A stretch of DNA of 64,000 nt from Hygrophila difformis (GCA_030278955.1 JAOANR010000010.1:13995086-14059085); one strand, 5' to 3'. Numbered from the stretch's first letter, positions 48,336 through 60,268 are shown. The notes: generated by a model from the letters alone, not told the origin. Made by a program: numbers and translations.

Positions 48336-49135
48336 CTACGACCTTATCCACCTCCTTGCTTTACGACCCTATCCTCTAAGGACGACCCCTCACGTCCTTA
48401 GATACCTACTAGCTTTACGACCCTAGCCTCCTACCTGCTTTACGACCCTAGCCACCTCCTTGCTACGACCTTATCCACCTCCTTGCTACGACCCTATCCT
48501 CTAAGGACGACCCCTCACGTCCTTAGACTCCTACTTGCTTTTCGACCCTATCCACCTGCTTGCTACGACGCTATCCTCTACGGACGAGCCTCTAAGGACA
48601 ATTTTGTTGTCTTCCTTGTTTCATTATGTACGTAACATTTGGGGTTTTGGCAAGTATAAGTAGCCTCCCCCATCACTTGTAATGACATCTTTTGTTGAAT
48701 ATCAAATTTGCTACGCTTGCAAACTTTTCGAAAAGATCAAAACTCTCCCAAATGATGCATAATCATCTTGGGCAACTTTCATCAACTTGAATCATGAAGT
48801 AATTCATGTTGATTAATAACCATTAAAATGAATCAATGAAGATTGAGGACAAGGCATATGGACTTGTTTGCCTTCTTTTGTTGAAGATTTGAGGTGGTTA
48901 CTTCATCAACTTGGTTTTGAAGCTTACCAAGGAGATTACTACCAACACTTTGGAATTGTGAGAATTGGAGGACATGGCATATGGACATGTTTGCCTCTCC
49001 ATTGCTTGAACTTGGAGTTGGAAGCTTCCCTATCCTTTTCTTTTTCACTTGCTAGCTTAGTCATCAACAACCTACCACCTACTTGCTTCTTCATCTTTCT
49101 TTTTCTTTCAAGAATGTATCCTATGATCCATGGCA
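48336..49135 (+). repeat. E2 3' LTR, right portion
   Basis: Resumes the E2 LTR after G2, from the second CTACG copy through the minisatellite to ATCCATGGCA. It matches 29946-30740 except for rearranged minisatellite units. Confidence 0.92.
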
Positions 49136-49870
49136 ATGTGTTTGTCGTGGGCCTAATATAAACATTGTTGCGGAAATGATTTTTCCCACGGCCTCGGTTA
49201 TACCCACGACCACGAGATCTCTGACCCCGGCCACGACTACGGTCACGACCACGGCTGGAAGATTCAGTCACATGTGCCTCTGGCAATGGAATACTGCCAA
49301 TTGGTCTCATTTCATGATTTTTTAGTAATAAATCATTATTCTTTTCAGCCAATAACAAAAACGTAATCATATCAGAATATTCAGTGAAACCATTTGCTCG
49401 ATATTGTTGCGCTAATACCGAATTGGAGGGGTGGAATGTAGAGAATGTCTTCTCTATCATTTGTTTATCAGTAACTGTTTCACCACACAGTCTTAATTGT
49501 GATACGATATTAAACAGAGCAGAATTGTAATCATTTACTGATTTAAAATCCTGGAATCGTAAGTGTAACCAGTCATACTGGGCTCGAGGGAGATTAATTG
49601 ATCTTAAATGATCATATCTTTTTCTAAATTCTCTCAGAGTTCAATTGGGTCTCTGACCGTTAAATACTGTGTTTTCAATCTTTCATCAAGATGATGGCGG
49701 ATGAAAATCATAGCTTTCGCATGGTCTGGCCTGAAGCCTGATTATCTTTTTCAATTGTTTTTTTCTAGACCCACAGATTCCAAATGGATTTCGACAACCA
49801 TTTTCCATGATAAATAATTATCTCCAGATACCATCAGTGGTCTGAAATCCTGCTTTGCCAAGTTAGCCAT
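49136..49870 (-). pseudogene. C1 Copia gag, N-terminal part
   Basis: Starts at ATG 49870-49868 with MANLAKQDFRPLMVSGDNYL, the usual start of plant Copia (UBN2-type) gag. Continues in shifting frames with DPIEL and TFHPSNSVLAQQYRANGFTE, AEKNNDLLLKNHEMRP, and an RGRGQRSRGRGYNRGRGK basic stretch that normally precedes the zinc knuckle. Broken by E2 at 49135. The knuckle is at 29.2-29.3 kb. Confidence 0.85.
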
Positions 49871-49947
49871 AATAGAATTATTGAAATTTAAAATATTACC
49901 TCAAAGGAATTCCGGCAGAGCTCCGTTCGTAGCTCGTGCTGATAACG

Positions 49948-50320
49948 TGTTGTGATATTTATAATTATGGGTAAGGTAGTATATATGTGTAGGGGTGACT
50001 TGTGAGTAATTCTATGGTTGTGTATATATGAGTGAATGGACCGAGTAATAAATACTATGAAGAGAACACAAAGGGATAAATAATTAATGGTAAGTGACGA
50101 ACGAGAGCAAGAGGAGAAATAGACTCTTGATTTTGTATATATTTTCAAGTGTAGTACAAGGGTATTTATAGGAGTAAATACACGAATTGATCAATAAGTG
50201 ACAAGATATAATTTAGAAGAATACTAAATCAACTTTTCTTCCTTCTAAAGCATCAACTGCATTAATTGTGTGCCATCATTGTTGACAAAGTTAATGCCGA
50301 TAATATAATTTATTATAACA
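49948..50320 (-). repeat. C1 5' LTR
   Basis: 373 bp, intact. Minus-strand TATA-like CTATAAATACCC near 50160-50172. On minus the LTR ends ...ATATCACAACA and is followed by CGTTATCAGCACGAG, the probable primer-binding segment; I do not assign its tRNA. Confidence 0.93.
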
Positions 50321-50331
50321 ATTCTCTAATA

Positions 50332-50601
50332 CTCCCTCCATTCCTTATTAGTTTTTTTTTAAAAAAAAAACTAAAAAGCATTCCTAAATACTTGTCATCT
50401 TTCATATTTATACCATATTTTTCCAATATTACCCCTTTGTTATCATAAATAATACACTCATTCTCTCTCCACTCCAACTCTATTTTTTCTTGGTTTGCTC
50501 AATTGGGAGGAGGTTAAAAATGTAAAATAGCATAACAATGATTACATTTATTGGTTTGTGTAATTATCCTTAAAAAGACAAGTAAAAACGAATGGAGGGA
50601 A
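50332..50601. mobile_element. Stowaway MITE upstream of DnaJ
   Basis: TA-flanked, 270 bp; ends CTCCCTCCATTC and GAATGGAGGGAA. The core differs from the other three Stowaway copies. Confidence 0.85.
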
Positions 50602-50780
50602 TACTTGAATTTATTAGTTGCTGAATTTTTCATTGTAATAAATTGCCACGATGAAGACCCAGATTGAACAACTATATATACCCGCCCATTCAACAACTAT
50701 CCTATACATGAATCAGGATTGCACACTTAAGCATTGACACAGGAATAGTTATCAGCAACGGACCCGGCGTTCTATATATA

Positions 50781-51032
50781 CTTCCTCTGTTTTTATGAAT
50801 ATATACAATATTTACTATGCGCACACAGTCCAATGTATATTTTTAATAAGTAATAATTCACATTGTGTATAAATAAAAATTATAAAAATTTGATATTCTA
50901 AAACTAAAAGATGAGACGATTCTAACAAGATCTCACTTAACTATATTTTTTTTTCTTATAAATGTGAATCAAAGTTGAATAATAAATATCGTCAAAAATT
51001 CAAATATTTCATATTCACAAGAATAGAAGTAG
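50781..51032. mobile_element. Stowaway MITE in the DnaJ promoter region
   Basis: TA-flanked, 252 bp; ends CTTCCTCTGTTTTTATGAAT and the inverted TATTCACAAGAATAGAAGTAG. The core GATGAGACGATTCTAACAAG followed by ATCTCACTTAACTATATT matches the Helitron-borne MITE. Its right end is about 250 bases from the DnaJ start codon. Confidence 0.87.
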
Positions 51033-51204
51033 TATTTTTTTATTTTTTGTTTGCACTAAAAGCGTGGTTACCTGAAAATGAAAACGGAGAAAATAAAACA
51101 GCGCGATGATATAAGGAAGAGGAAAGTAGAGTCCACAGAATTACATCCACATGGACCTCACAATACCCACACACAAGCGAAACCATAACCCAAATTCCTC
51201 GGCC

Positions 51205-51267
51205 ATGACCACGACTTCATCCTCCAATCTTCACATCGCATTCATCCACGTTCATTCACTGTGCTGA
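51205..51267 (+). promoter_or_regulatory. Possible upstream ORF in the DnaJ leader
   Basis: An ATG at 51205 opens a 20-codon ORF ending at TGA 51265-51267, 18 bases before the DnaJ ATG. It matters only if transcription starts upstream of 51205, which the sequence does not show. Confidence 0.3.
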
Positions 51268-51285
51268 AGATAAATTCTCACTGCA

Positions 51286-54200
51286 ATGTCCGCTACTTCG
51301 CTGTTTTTGCTCTCTCCTGCCAACTCTGTTGCTCAGAGAGGGCGGGATTCATTCTCTCAATTGTCGTCGTCGTCTTCTTCTTCTTGTTTCTTCCAGGGAA
51401 GGGAGTTTATGCGGATGCGGGTTTCGTTTCGGTCGAATGAGAGAATGTCTGCGGGATGGATGGGGAGGGCGGTTGTCGTGGTGGCTGCTGCTGATTATTA
51501 CTCCACTCTTGGAGTGTCCAAGTCTGCCAGTAGCAAGGATATTAAGGCCGCGTATAGAAAGTTGGCTAGACAGGTAATGGGAGGCAGGGGTTTAGGTTTG
51601 GGGTGGGTTATTCTGTATTTTTTCGGTTAATTTGTGTTTGGTGGAGTTTGGCATTGTATTTTATACTACAATATAGGATGTTCAGTTCTTCAAAATGATT
51701 GGTTATACACTGCTGCGATGATGCTTCCTTTTGTCCGTTACGCGCCTTTTTTCCAGTGAAGGAGTACAAGGGTTTAATATGTCCTTTAGTTAAGTTGTGT
51801 TGAATACTATGTCTTTTTGTATTGCTTCGTTTATGTGATTGTATTACGCCAGGTGACGAATCATTATGGTGCTTTTAAAATTGATTTTGGCGATTCATTT
51901 TTTCCTGGAAGATCTAAATAAGCTACATTGAATTTCTGGGCTCTTAATGCTCTCTGACTTTTGATGGTATTGAATGAGGGCTGCCGGCAAAGCCTTTTTA
52001 CGCCGTACTATTTTCCAATTCTCCGTTCTGGCCAACATTCAGTAGCCTATGTGAAGAAATAGAACGGCTTATTTTTATTGATGTTGAGTTTTTTGGACAA
52101 GGATCTTCTAGGTGAAAGATGGCCATTATGTAATCTGGCTTTCATGGAGTAAAAATAACTATGAAATGGGTATTCATGCTTTTTGGATAGCAACTAACTT
52201 TTGCACCGATAATATCGGTCTTGAGGAATTTGGTCTTCCATGAAAAATGCAATTTTAATGGCATGCGAGAAATACTGCTGCAAGTACATAATACTAATAA
52301 ATTTTATTGATCTCGACATGTCTTCTTCATATGTATTTATTGATGTTTGTTAACATATGAACCTAATTTTGATTTTTGGCTTCATAAACCTTTATGATCA
52401 GGATAAACTAACCACTTTTTCGAAATTGCACAGTTTCATGTTATGCTATAGCAACAGACATATGAGTTAAGATTTATTAAATGGATTTTCCTTTGCAATA
52501 TAGTACCACCCTGATGTTAACAAAGAGCCGGGTGCAACTGACAAATTCAAGGAGATCAGTGCTGCATATGAGGTAAGCAACTGAGGCATCTTTTCTGGGT
52601 AAAGTATGTGTAACTCCATTTATTTGATCAATTACTCTCTTGGAAATTCATGGATATGTGGACTGGCAACAACCAGAATGAAATATTATTTAATTGTGGA
52701 AATGCCGTGTCAGGTGTACCCAGCTGTTTGAGGCAGACTTCTTGATTTTATGGAATTCCTCTTAAGTTTTGTCTATGACATATTTCTACCATTTGCTAAT
52801 TCATACATCTAAGCCATCTTCTAGACTTCTAGCTACACTTTGTGCCATGTTGAGATCCCACATTGATAAAGGTGTGGACCTCCCTTTGGTTTATATGGGA
52901 CAGATGCCACTCCACCCATTGCCGATTAGTTTTGGATTGGAACTTCCTGTCCCATCCTTAACATGGTATCAAAGTTATTGGTACCCGGATAGGGTATGTC
53001 TTTGATCTTGGTTGTGAGATTTGATTTCGAGATGAATATATCATCTCGTGTGGGGTGTTGGGATCCAACATTGATAAAGGTGTGGACCTCCCCTTTGTTT
53101 GGAACCTCTTACCCATCCTTTAACATGCCAGCTATGGAGTGAATTATTTTGAGAATATGAAACTGAATTACTTAGTGAATTCTAAAGCACAATTGTCAGG
53201 TACTATCAGATGATAACAAAAGAGCTTTGTACGATCAATATGGTGAAGCTGGAGTGAAAAGTACTGTTGGTGGTGCTGGTGGTTATACGGTAATCTCAAA
53301 TATTCAGATTTTTTCTTTTTTTATATGGTAAAAAAAACAAAGAATTTTTTTTTTTTTTTTTTTGTTCTCAATAGCCTTGAGATCCATAGAATGTTCTATG
53401 CCTGCAACCTGCTTTGATAAGCGACTTAACACGTGCCCTTATATCGTTCTAGTATGGTTTTACATTTTTGGTAAAATGGAATCTTTGCTTAATTAGTAAG
53501 AGCGGAAAGTGTTACTGAAGCTGCTAGTTCGGAGTGCTAATGGTATTAGTTATTGGTTTTGAGGCACTAATATGACCAGTAAGGTTGGTTCCCTGCACAT
53601 TATTCCAGATGTTAAATATCTAATGGCCTTGGACTATAAATTTTGGAGATAGAGTTATTTACCTTGGTTTAACAATTCTGATCACTGAAGTAGCAGTCAA
53701 TACAAAATCAACACATGCTGATTGCTTCCACATGCCGATTCTGTGAAGTGGTATTATGTTGACAAAAGAACACATGTTTTCCTCCATAGGCTACAAATCC
53801 TTTTGATCTATTTGAGGCATTTTTTGGGCCTGGCATGGGTGGGTTTGCTGGGATGGATGGAACTGGGTTTGGAACATCTCGCCGCAGTACTGTTTCCAAA
53901 GGTGAAGATCTGCGGTGAGTGGAATTATCATAGATTGTTTGTGATGTGTCTGTCGATATTGTCCTTAACTTATAAGTACTTGTTGGTTATAGATGTATCC
54001 TTTTCGCTCCTATTGAACAGCTTTCAAAATTATAATGGATGCCACTCTTTGTAAATTAATGTACTTGACTATTAGACATCGACTAGTTCATGGACAACCT
54101 TGCATGATTGCTTTCTTAATATTGCTCTTATGAGACTTATTTTCTTTAATTCTATGATGAATTGCTAGCCTAATTTAATTTCTTCTTGTTGATGTTTCTT

Positions 54201-54551
54201 CTCTGTGCAGCTTAAACATGCCTGTTTTATTTTCTTGTGCTGCGCTATAGTCTCTCACATGATGCATATTCATTAATTTGACCCATCTGAAATAAATTCA
54301 GCTATGATATGACATTGGGATTTTCTGAGGCTATATTTGGGGCAGAGAAAGAATTTGAGCTTTCACATCTTGAAACATGTGAAGTTTGTGCTGGTACTGG
54401 AGCAAAAGTGGGCTCCAAAATGAGGATATGCTCGACTTGTGGTGGCAGAGGTCAAGTCATGAGAACTGAGCAAACACCTTTTGGAATGTTTTCACAGGTA
54501 TTCTTCCTTTTTGAGATCAAATTCTGTTTTGAATGATTGAGATTTTATTGC

Positions 54552-54593
<42 letters not shown>

Positions 54594-57500
54594 TAATGAG
54601 ATTATGACATTGCCATACTATGCTTGATGAAGAAAATGTGTTCACACACGTGAGACGGAAATGTTGTTTTTTGTTCTTTCCAAAATTGTAAAAATAATAT
54701 GATGGTGCAGATCTTGATGATCTGCAGAATAGATTATTGAGTTTCTGGTAAAATTGTAGTATGTCTTCTCTGTGGGGTTTCCTGCAATTTTAGACATGGT
54801 TCATCTATTCAAGTCAAGCATTGTTTGTCTGGATCTTCTCAAAGGTGAGAATAGACTATGTAGGCAGGTAGCGGGAATAAAAGGATCAGCTTTGCACCTT
54901 GGAAAATTTTCACTTTTTTCATGTGTCTAACAGATTTTCCCTGCATATCCCAAAACCTCAATCTAGGGCATGATTATTGCTTTTGTAATTTGTGAGCTAC
55001 ATAGTTAAGATTTGGAGGACAAAACTATTCTGTAGTGTTAGCTTTAAACAATGTCCCTATGTGCCTGCATGACATATAGGTTTTCTGTCGTTGCTCTTGT
55101 GTTAAAAACCAGGTGTCAGTATGCCCAAAGTGTGGTGGTGATGGTGAAATGATATCTGAATCCTGTCCTAGATGTTCTGGCATAGGACGAATACGGGTCA
55201 AGAAAAATATTAAAGTGAAAATTCCTCCTGGAGTAAGCAAGGGAAGCATTCTTCGTGTTACTGGAGAAGGCGATGCAGGCGTTAAGGGGTATGTCAATCT
55301 GATTTTCTGCTTTATTTATTTATTAAGATTAAGGTGTTTTTCTCATCAACATTTGAGTATTTAATGCTTCATTTAAAGGAAGTATTTGTCATGCTAAGTT
55401 GGTTTTGAAACTGAACAAAAGTCTATGGTAGTTGCCAATTGCATCCCCTGTATTTGTTTATAGTTATGGTTATTTATTCAAGAAGTCTTGTCTGAATTTA
55501 TTTATAATCACAAAGGTCACTTAGGGAAAGATTTCCATGTTAAAGTATTGCAATCTTTTTTCTCTACATTAATTGTTTTTAATCTATTGACTTAATTCTA
55601 TGATATATCATATAATGTTTCTCTGCATAAATCACCTACACAGAAATCAGAACTAGACAACTAGTGCTGTACATATAGTTGCACTGTCACCTTTTTATGA
55701 ACTCTTAATGCCTAATGTTCCCTACGCCTCTTGCAAGCATTTCAAATATGAGGGTGCTTCGCAACGTAGCATTATAATAACTTTTCATCTAGATATTTAT
55801 TTATAGAAAGTTTAATTTCCTTATTTGTCAGTAAGAAGAATTGCATTCTGCCATCTGTTGTATTCATGGTTTCACAGTTAAACCATCTTGTTTGCATTGA
55901 GTTTTCCCATGTATAGGCTTATCATGATTACGAGGATTACCATCAAAACTATTTTTGTTCCTAGTTGTACTATCTGGATTGTAGTTGAATTGAAAATTCA
56001 ACTGTTTATTCTTCTTTTTGTTGATAAAGAAAGTGTTTTGCTTTACCAAAGAGTTACTTTCCCGTGATGAACAAAGAGGATCCTTAAGTTTGCAGTAAGT
56101 ACCCAGTACAAAACAGAATTAAATGAGATGAAGCCTAAATGAACTTAGATCAAGGACCATTCCCGACAGCATAATTGTTAATACGTCAAATTGATGGATG
56201 TCCGACTTAAAATATAATGTCATTTGAAAATTTAAGATTGGTTGGATATGTGCTATATCTCTGCTCCCGGAGGAGCTAACATGATTATATGTACTGCAAA
56301 GGCTTTAAATTAAATAAATCATAATTCCTCTGCTTAATGTATAAGCCATCTAATTTTAATGAAGCATTTAAGTTGGTGGAAGGAGGCTGACTGCAAAGTT
56401 TATGCCCATGAAAGTGTTTTTTTGGAGAAATATTGGGGTTGTCTTATATTTTTAATTAGTTACTCTTCCTGATCTAGGTTAAAACATCCTGGATATGTGA
56501 AAGATGCATAGTCAATTCATGGTTTTTACTTCTCGTGGGGCTTGTCTCCTTTATATAGGGGTCCATCTGGAGATCTCTTTGTCTATCTTGATATTGAAGA
56601 AATACCTGAGATTCAAAGAGATGGCATAAACCTCTATTCGAATGTCTCAATCAACTATCTGGAGGCCATATTGGGGACTGTGACTAAGGTACACTTGCTA
56701 TTGGGCAGAGTCCAGTGTAGTTTCTTTGGCCTCCTGTTTTATACTGTATTGGATGCTCCTCGGTTGCCTTTGCCTTCTACACAATGCACACCCTTTCATT
56801 AGAAACGAGGAATCCCTTTTGGAATTTTGAGTCTTGTTTTTGAGTCACGACTTGCTAATGGTTAGCTTGGCTAGAAAAAATTCAATGCCGGTTTCCTGGT
56901 CGTTTCAGGATGATGACTTGTCAAGCTCCTGTTTTGTTACAGGTTAAAACGGTTGAAGGAATGGCTGAATTGCAGATTCCTTCTGGTACTCAACCTGGAG
57001 ATGTGCTTGTGTTGGCAAGGAAAGGTGCACCAAAACTAAATAGACCGTCAATGCGTGGTGACCATTTTTTCACTGTTAAAGTCAGCATTCCAAAGCGGAT
57101 TGAGTATGTGAAAACCTTTCTCTGATCTCAAACTTGAAATTACCTTTGTTTCCATGATTCAACTTTCTGTGGAATGTGATTCTATCAATTATTTCACTGA
57201 CATGTATCTCTAATAGCGCATGACTGTTCTTAAAATTTTAAGTCGCACATTGTTTTCCTTTTCAGTACAAAAGAACGAGAAAGACTAGAGGAACTTGCTT
57301 CTCTTGGTAAGGCTCCTGATAGCCGTTCAAAATCCAACCCAGAGGCTCTACAACCTGGTGAGCAGTTCCTTGATCACCTGCGAATCGACTACAAAATAAT
57401 TTAATCGATCTTGTGTATCTACTTCTTAGTACATGTTACAAGGTTTCGTAATTCTTTCAAAATCAAACTCTTAAATCATAATCACCTGTAACTCCACTCT

Positions 57501-58611
57501 AGCAAAGAAAACACTGCATACGATGATGAATATCCACATACTATTAGTGAATCAACTCTCCTAAAAGCTCAATCTATTAGGTAGAAGAATCCACTCGCAT
57601 ATATTAGTCTTTAATATACCTCCTCACGCGCAAGCTTAGGCAAGTTTGGCTAACCTTATGAGTGAACCCAAGACAAATAATCCAGTGGAACCGGCCCAAG
57701 TAAATACATAGAATCAAAGCCCACAAATACAAATGGGGGTGGTGGAACTCGAACACGAGACCCTTGCTTTGTTACCATGTTGGTGAACCAACTCTCTGAA
57801 AAGCTTTTAGGGAGAAGAATCCACTCACATATATCAGTTCTCAACACATACAAAATATACTTCGTCCATAAAAGGCTAACCGTGCAACTCTGTGTTGCAG
57901 AGGAAAGAACAGAAATGGAAGCAGATCCCACTGCCGGAAATGCAGAAGAGGCGAAAGATCAAAATGACGTGTGGAAGGCTTTGAAAGATTTTGCTGGGTA
58001 AATTTTCCTCACTTGTGAACATTTTCACTTTGTAAAAGTGTAAACTAGATTTAGAGTTTTGTGCTTGGAAAAGTATTAGACATCAATTTCAACCAATATT
58101 AAGGGAAGCATGCATTCTGAATTCTAAACTTTGCCATCTTTTTTCCATGAGGTATTATTTTGCTTGCTGCTGCAAAATTGCGGACACTTACCTGATTTTG
58201 ATCCTTTTGTTTTCCCTGTTAAGTAATAGCTTCACATGAAATTCAAAATCTGGACTGTAGGTGTAATCTTGCATTAATCCCAATAGCTTCTATGTATGAT
58301 AATCTCACATCCTGGCTTCCTGTCTGTTTATCCAACCTTAAATGTTCCCTTGTACTATTACTATATGCGTACATGGCTCTTTATACTACAGAACCTTTCC
58401 ATCCCATATGTATACATCTCAATCATGTCAAAATGTTCACTCATATGTTTGCCCCCTCATATGAGTCAAAATGCTCGTGGTGTTATTAGCACTTTTAAAT
58501 GCAAATCAGCAAATATGTTATATCTATACATTTTTTATATGAAACAAACAATATTGTGGCTGCAGGTCTATTGTAAATGGAGCTTCAAGATGGTTCAAAG
58601 ATAATTTTTAG
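51286..58611 (+). CDS. Chloroplast-type DnaJ (DjA) chaperone, eleven exons
   Basis: Hsp40 co-chaperone stimulating Hsp70 ATPase, probably in plastids. Exons: 51286-51573, 52504-52572, 53200-53289, 53790-53914, 54302-54497, 55113-55288, 56559-56688, 56943-57103, 57266-57357, 57901-57997, 58566-58611. They join in frame to 489 residues. Residues 1-65 are Ser/Arg-rich and acid-poor, like a transit peptide. J domain DYYSTLGV from residue 70, with HPD at 98-100 just after intron 1. A Gly/Phe-rich linker ([13 protein letters not shown]) follows. Four zinc-binding CxxCxGxG motifs start at about 217, 234, 260 and 274. The C-terminal substrate domains include [12 protein letters not shown] and [17 protein letters not shown]. 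The C-terminal extension ending SRWFKDNF resembles the longer plastid DjA members. Splice sites are read by eye. The start is the only ATG giving both transit peptide and J domain in frame. Confidence 0.94.
52848..53125 (+). mobile_element. TRIM element in DnaJ intron 2
   Basis: LTR1 52848-52963 (TGTTGAGATCCCACATTGAT ... CATCCTTAACA) is followed at once by TGGTATCAAAG, the initiator-tRNA-Met type PBS. A short spacer and a GTGTGGGG purine tract come next, then LTR2 53056-53125 (TGTTGGGATCCAACATTGAT ... CCTTTAACA), which has lost ~46 internal bases. A perfect 5-bp duplication TGCCA occurs at 52843-52847 and 53126-53130. At 278 bp this is a terminal-repeat retrotransposon in miniature. Confidence 0.9.
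54556..54592. repeat. (TA)n microsatellite in DnaJ intron 5
   Basis: About 18 uninterrupted TA units shortly after exon 5. Confidence 0.9.
57542..57846 (-). mobile_element. TRIM element in DnaJ intron 9
   Basis: Right LTR 57778-57846 (TGTTGGTGAACCAACTCTCT ... TCTCAACA) and left LTR about 57542-57616 (TATTAGTGAATCAACTCTCC ... CTTTAATA). Next to the right LTR the reverse-complement PBS GCTTTGTTACCA shows minus orientation. A CCTCCTCACG tract next to the left LTR is the complement of a purine tract. A perfect 5-bp duplication CATAC occurs at 57537-57541 and 57847-57851. Non-coding, 305 bp. Confidence 0.87.
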
Positions 58612-59019
58612 CCTCTTCACTTGGTGGAAAGTGGTGATAGTTGTAAATCTGCAGTCGCCACATTTCACGCTTGAGTGTAAGTAAATTGATGTCTGTCGGT
58701 GTGGCTGAGGAAATACGTATATATACATATCCCTGTGGGGTAGTTTTTTGCTCTCTCTATCTTGATGTCTGTTTACAAATGTATAGCATCAAACTTGGCT
58801 CTTAGTTAAGTTGTCTCATTGTCTAGCTTTTTTGTAATCCAATGAATCTGTACACATTACATGAGATAGAATGTGAAGGATCACCTGCTGATGTCACTTC
58901 TGGATTAGCCATTCAATACAGCGCTAACAAAATACTTGTATCAATACAGGACATGGAATTGTACACCTTTGTTGTGTGTTGTATTATCAGAAAATGTAAA
59001 AAAAAAACCACATTCCCTA
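58612..59019 (+). other. DnaJ 3' UTR and flank
   Basis: Transcribed tail probably ends near 58840-58860, with an AATGAA-like signal close by; this is inferred. Nothing else is seen before the Mutator-like element. Confidence 0.45.
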
Positions 59020-59029
59020 AATACTACTG

Positions 59030-60258
59030 GGAAAAAAAGGTAAAAACGTCCTTTATCTTTCCAAAAATTTCAAATCCGTCCTTTTTCTATTTTATTACCG
59101 ATTTAGTCCGCTACAAATGCTAATTATGTTCAAATCAATCCTTTTTTCACTAATTATATTCTAATTGCTGACGTGGCAAGGGTTTTAATTTAAACCTGAC
59201 ACGTGTGCATAATATTAGTCCTTTTTCTTTTATCTTTTGCCAATTCAGTCCTAAACTTTTATTTTGTTCTATTTAGTCCTCTACCCCAATCACTCATTTT
59301 TATATTAATTGGCCTCAAACCTTTCAAATTATTTCATTTTAGGCCCAGAACCTTAAATTTTTTATTATTACTAATCCATTTATCAAATAAATGCACAACA
59401 TACTTCCATAAATAAAATTAAACATCAAACCTCATATATTGGGTTCGACTGCTTTGTTATCGGGTCTTTCAAGTACCGGAATTTTACGGACTCTCTCTAA
59501 TAACCACTCGACCGCAACCAATTGTTCATTGGTTTTGGTTTCCTTCAGTAACAATCAACAGAATCTTACTTTGCGTCCTACCTTAGGATGTAGCAATATT
59601 TCAAAGTAAATTATTTAACTTGAATTTTTGGAAGGTTATGGATACAGGAAGCCTTGGTTTTATTGAAAAATATTAATATTATTAAAAATATTAAAAAATA
59701 GCCTGAATTTTATTGTCCACAAAGTATGATTGTGCTGATTGTTGCTGAAGGAAACCAGAACCAATGAACCATCGTTACGGTCGGGTGGTTAGAGAGAGTC
59801 CGTAAAATTCGGAACTTCAAAGACCCGGTAACAAGGCGGTCAAACCCAATGTATGAGGTTTGGTATTTAATTTTATTTACGGAAGTATGTTGGGCATTTA
59901 TTTGATAAATGTATTAGTAATAATAAAAAATTTAAGGTTCTGGGCCTAAAATGAAATAATTTGAAAGGTTTGAGGCCAATTAATATAAAAATGAGTGATT
60001 GGGGTAGAGGACTAAATAGAACAAAATAAAAGTTTAGGACTGAATTGGCAAAAAATAAAAGAAAAAGGACTAATATTATGCACACGTGTCAGGTTTAAAT
60101 TAAAACCCTTGCCACGTCAACAATTAGAATATAATTAGTGAAAAAAGGACTGATTTGAACATAATTAGCATTTGTAGCGGACTAAATCGGTAATAAAATA
60201 GAAAAAGGACGGATTTGAAATTTTTGGAAAGATAAAGGACGTCTTTACCTTTTTCTCC
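59030..60258. mobile_element. Mutator-like foldback element with long inverted arms
   Basis: Arms of about 530 bp (59030-59563 and 59728-60258) are inverted copies of each other around a ~165-bp AT-rich spacer. Termini are GGAAAAAAAGGTAAAAACGT and, inverted, GGAGAAAAAGGTAAAGACGT. A perfect 10-bp duplication AATACTACTG lies at 59020-59029 and 60259-60268, the size made by Mutator-like transposases. ORFs at 59203-59415 and 59873-60085 are mirror copies from the arms, not genes. No transposase. Confidence 0.9.
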
Positions 60259-60268
60259 AATACTACTG

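Larger units (their letters stand above)
29365..49135 (+). mobile_element. Unclassified LTR element E2 (interrupted by X and G2)
   Basis: LTRs TGACGTGGAAG...ATCCATGGCA at 29365-30740 (1376 bp) and 39560-49135. The second is split by G2 and is also 1376 bp once that insertion is removed. A PBS-like TTGGTGTCAAAGCC (compare initiator-tRNA-Met PBS TGGTATCAGAGCC) lies at 30753-30766. A polypurine tract with G10 (39548-39557) abuts the right LTR, giving plus orientation. Flanks GTGTG (29360-29364) and ATGTG (49136-49140) fit a 5-bp duplication with one change. No RT, integrase or RNase H is recognised internally. Inserted in C1 gag. Confidence 0.85.
16070..50320 (-). mobile_element. Copia LTR retrotransposon C1 (host of the nest)
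   Basis: LTRs at 16070-16905 (3' LTR, enlarged by a MITE) and 49948-50320 (5' LTR, 373 bp). They are flanked by a perfect 5-bp duplication ATTCT (16065-16069 and 50321-50325). Ends are TGTT...AACA. A polypurine tract CAAGGGGGAG (minus strand) abuts the 3' LTR. The domain order on minus, gag, protease, integrase, reverse transcriptase, RNase H, is that of Copia. Without its insertions the element would be about 5-6 kb; the span is 34 kb because G1 and E2 (with X and G2) lie within it. By eye the LTRs differ at roughly ten sites apart from the MITE. Confidence 0.93.

Noticed and set aside
59203..60085. Mirror ORFs of 70 residues
   Set aside because: Same sequence on opposite strands from the inverted arms of the Mutator-like element; low-complexity hydrophobic translation, not a gene.
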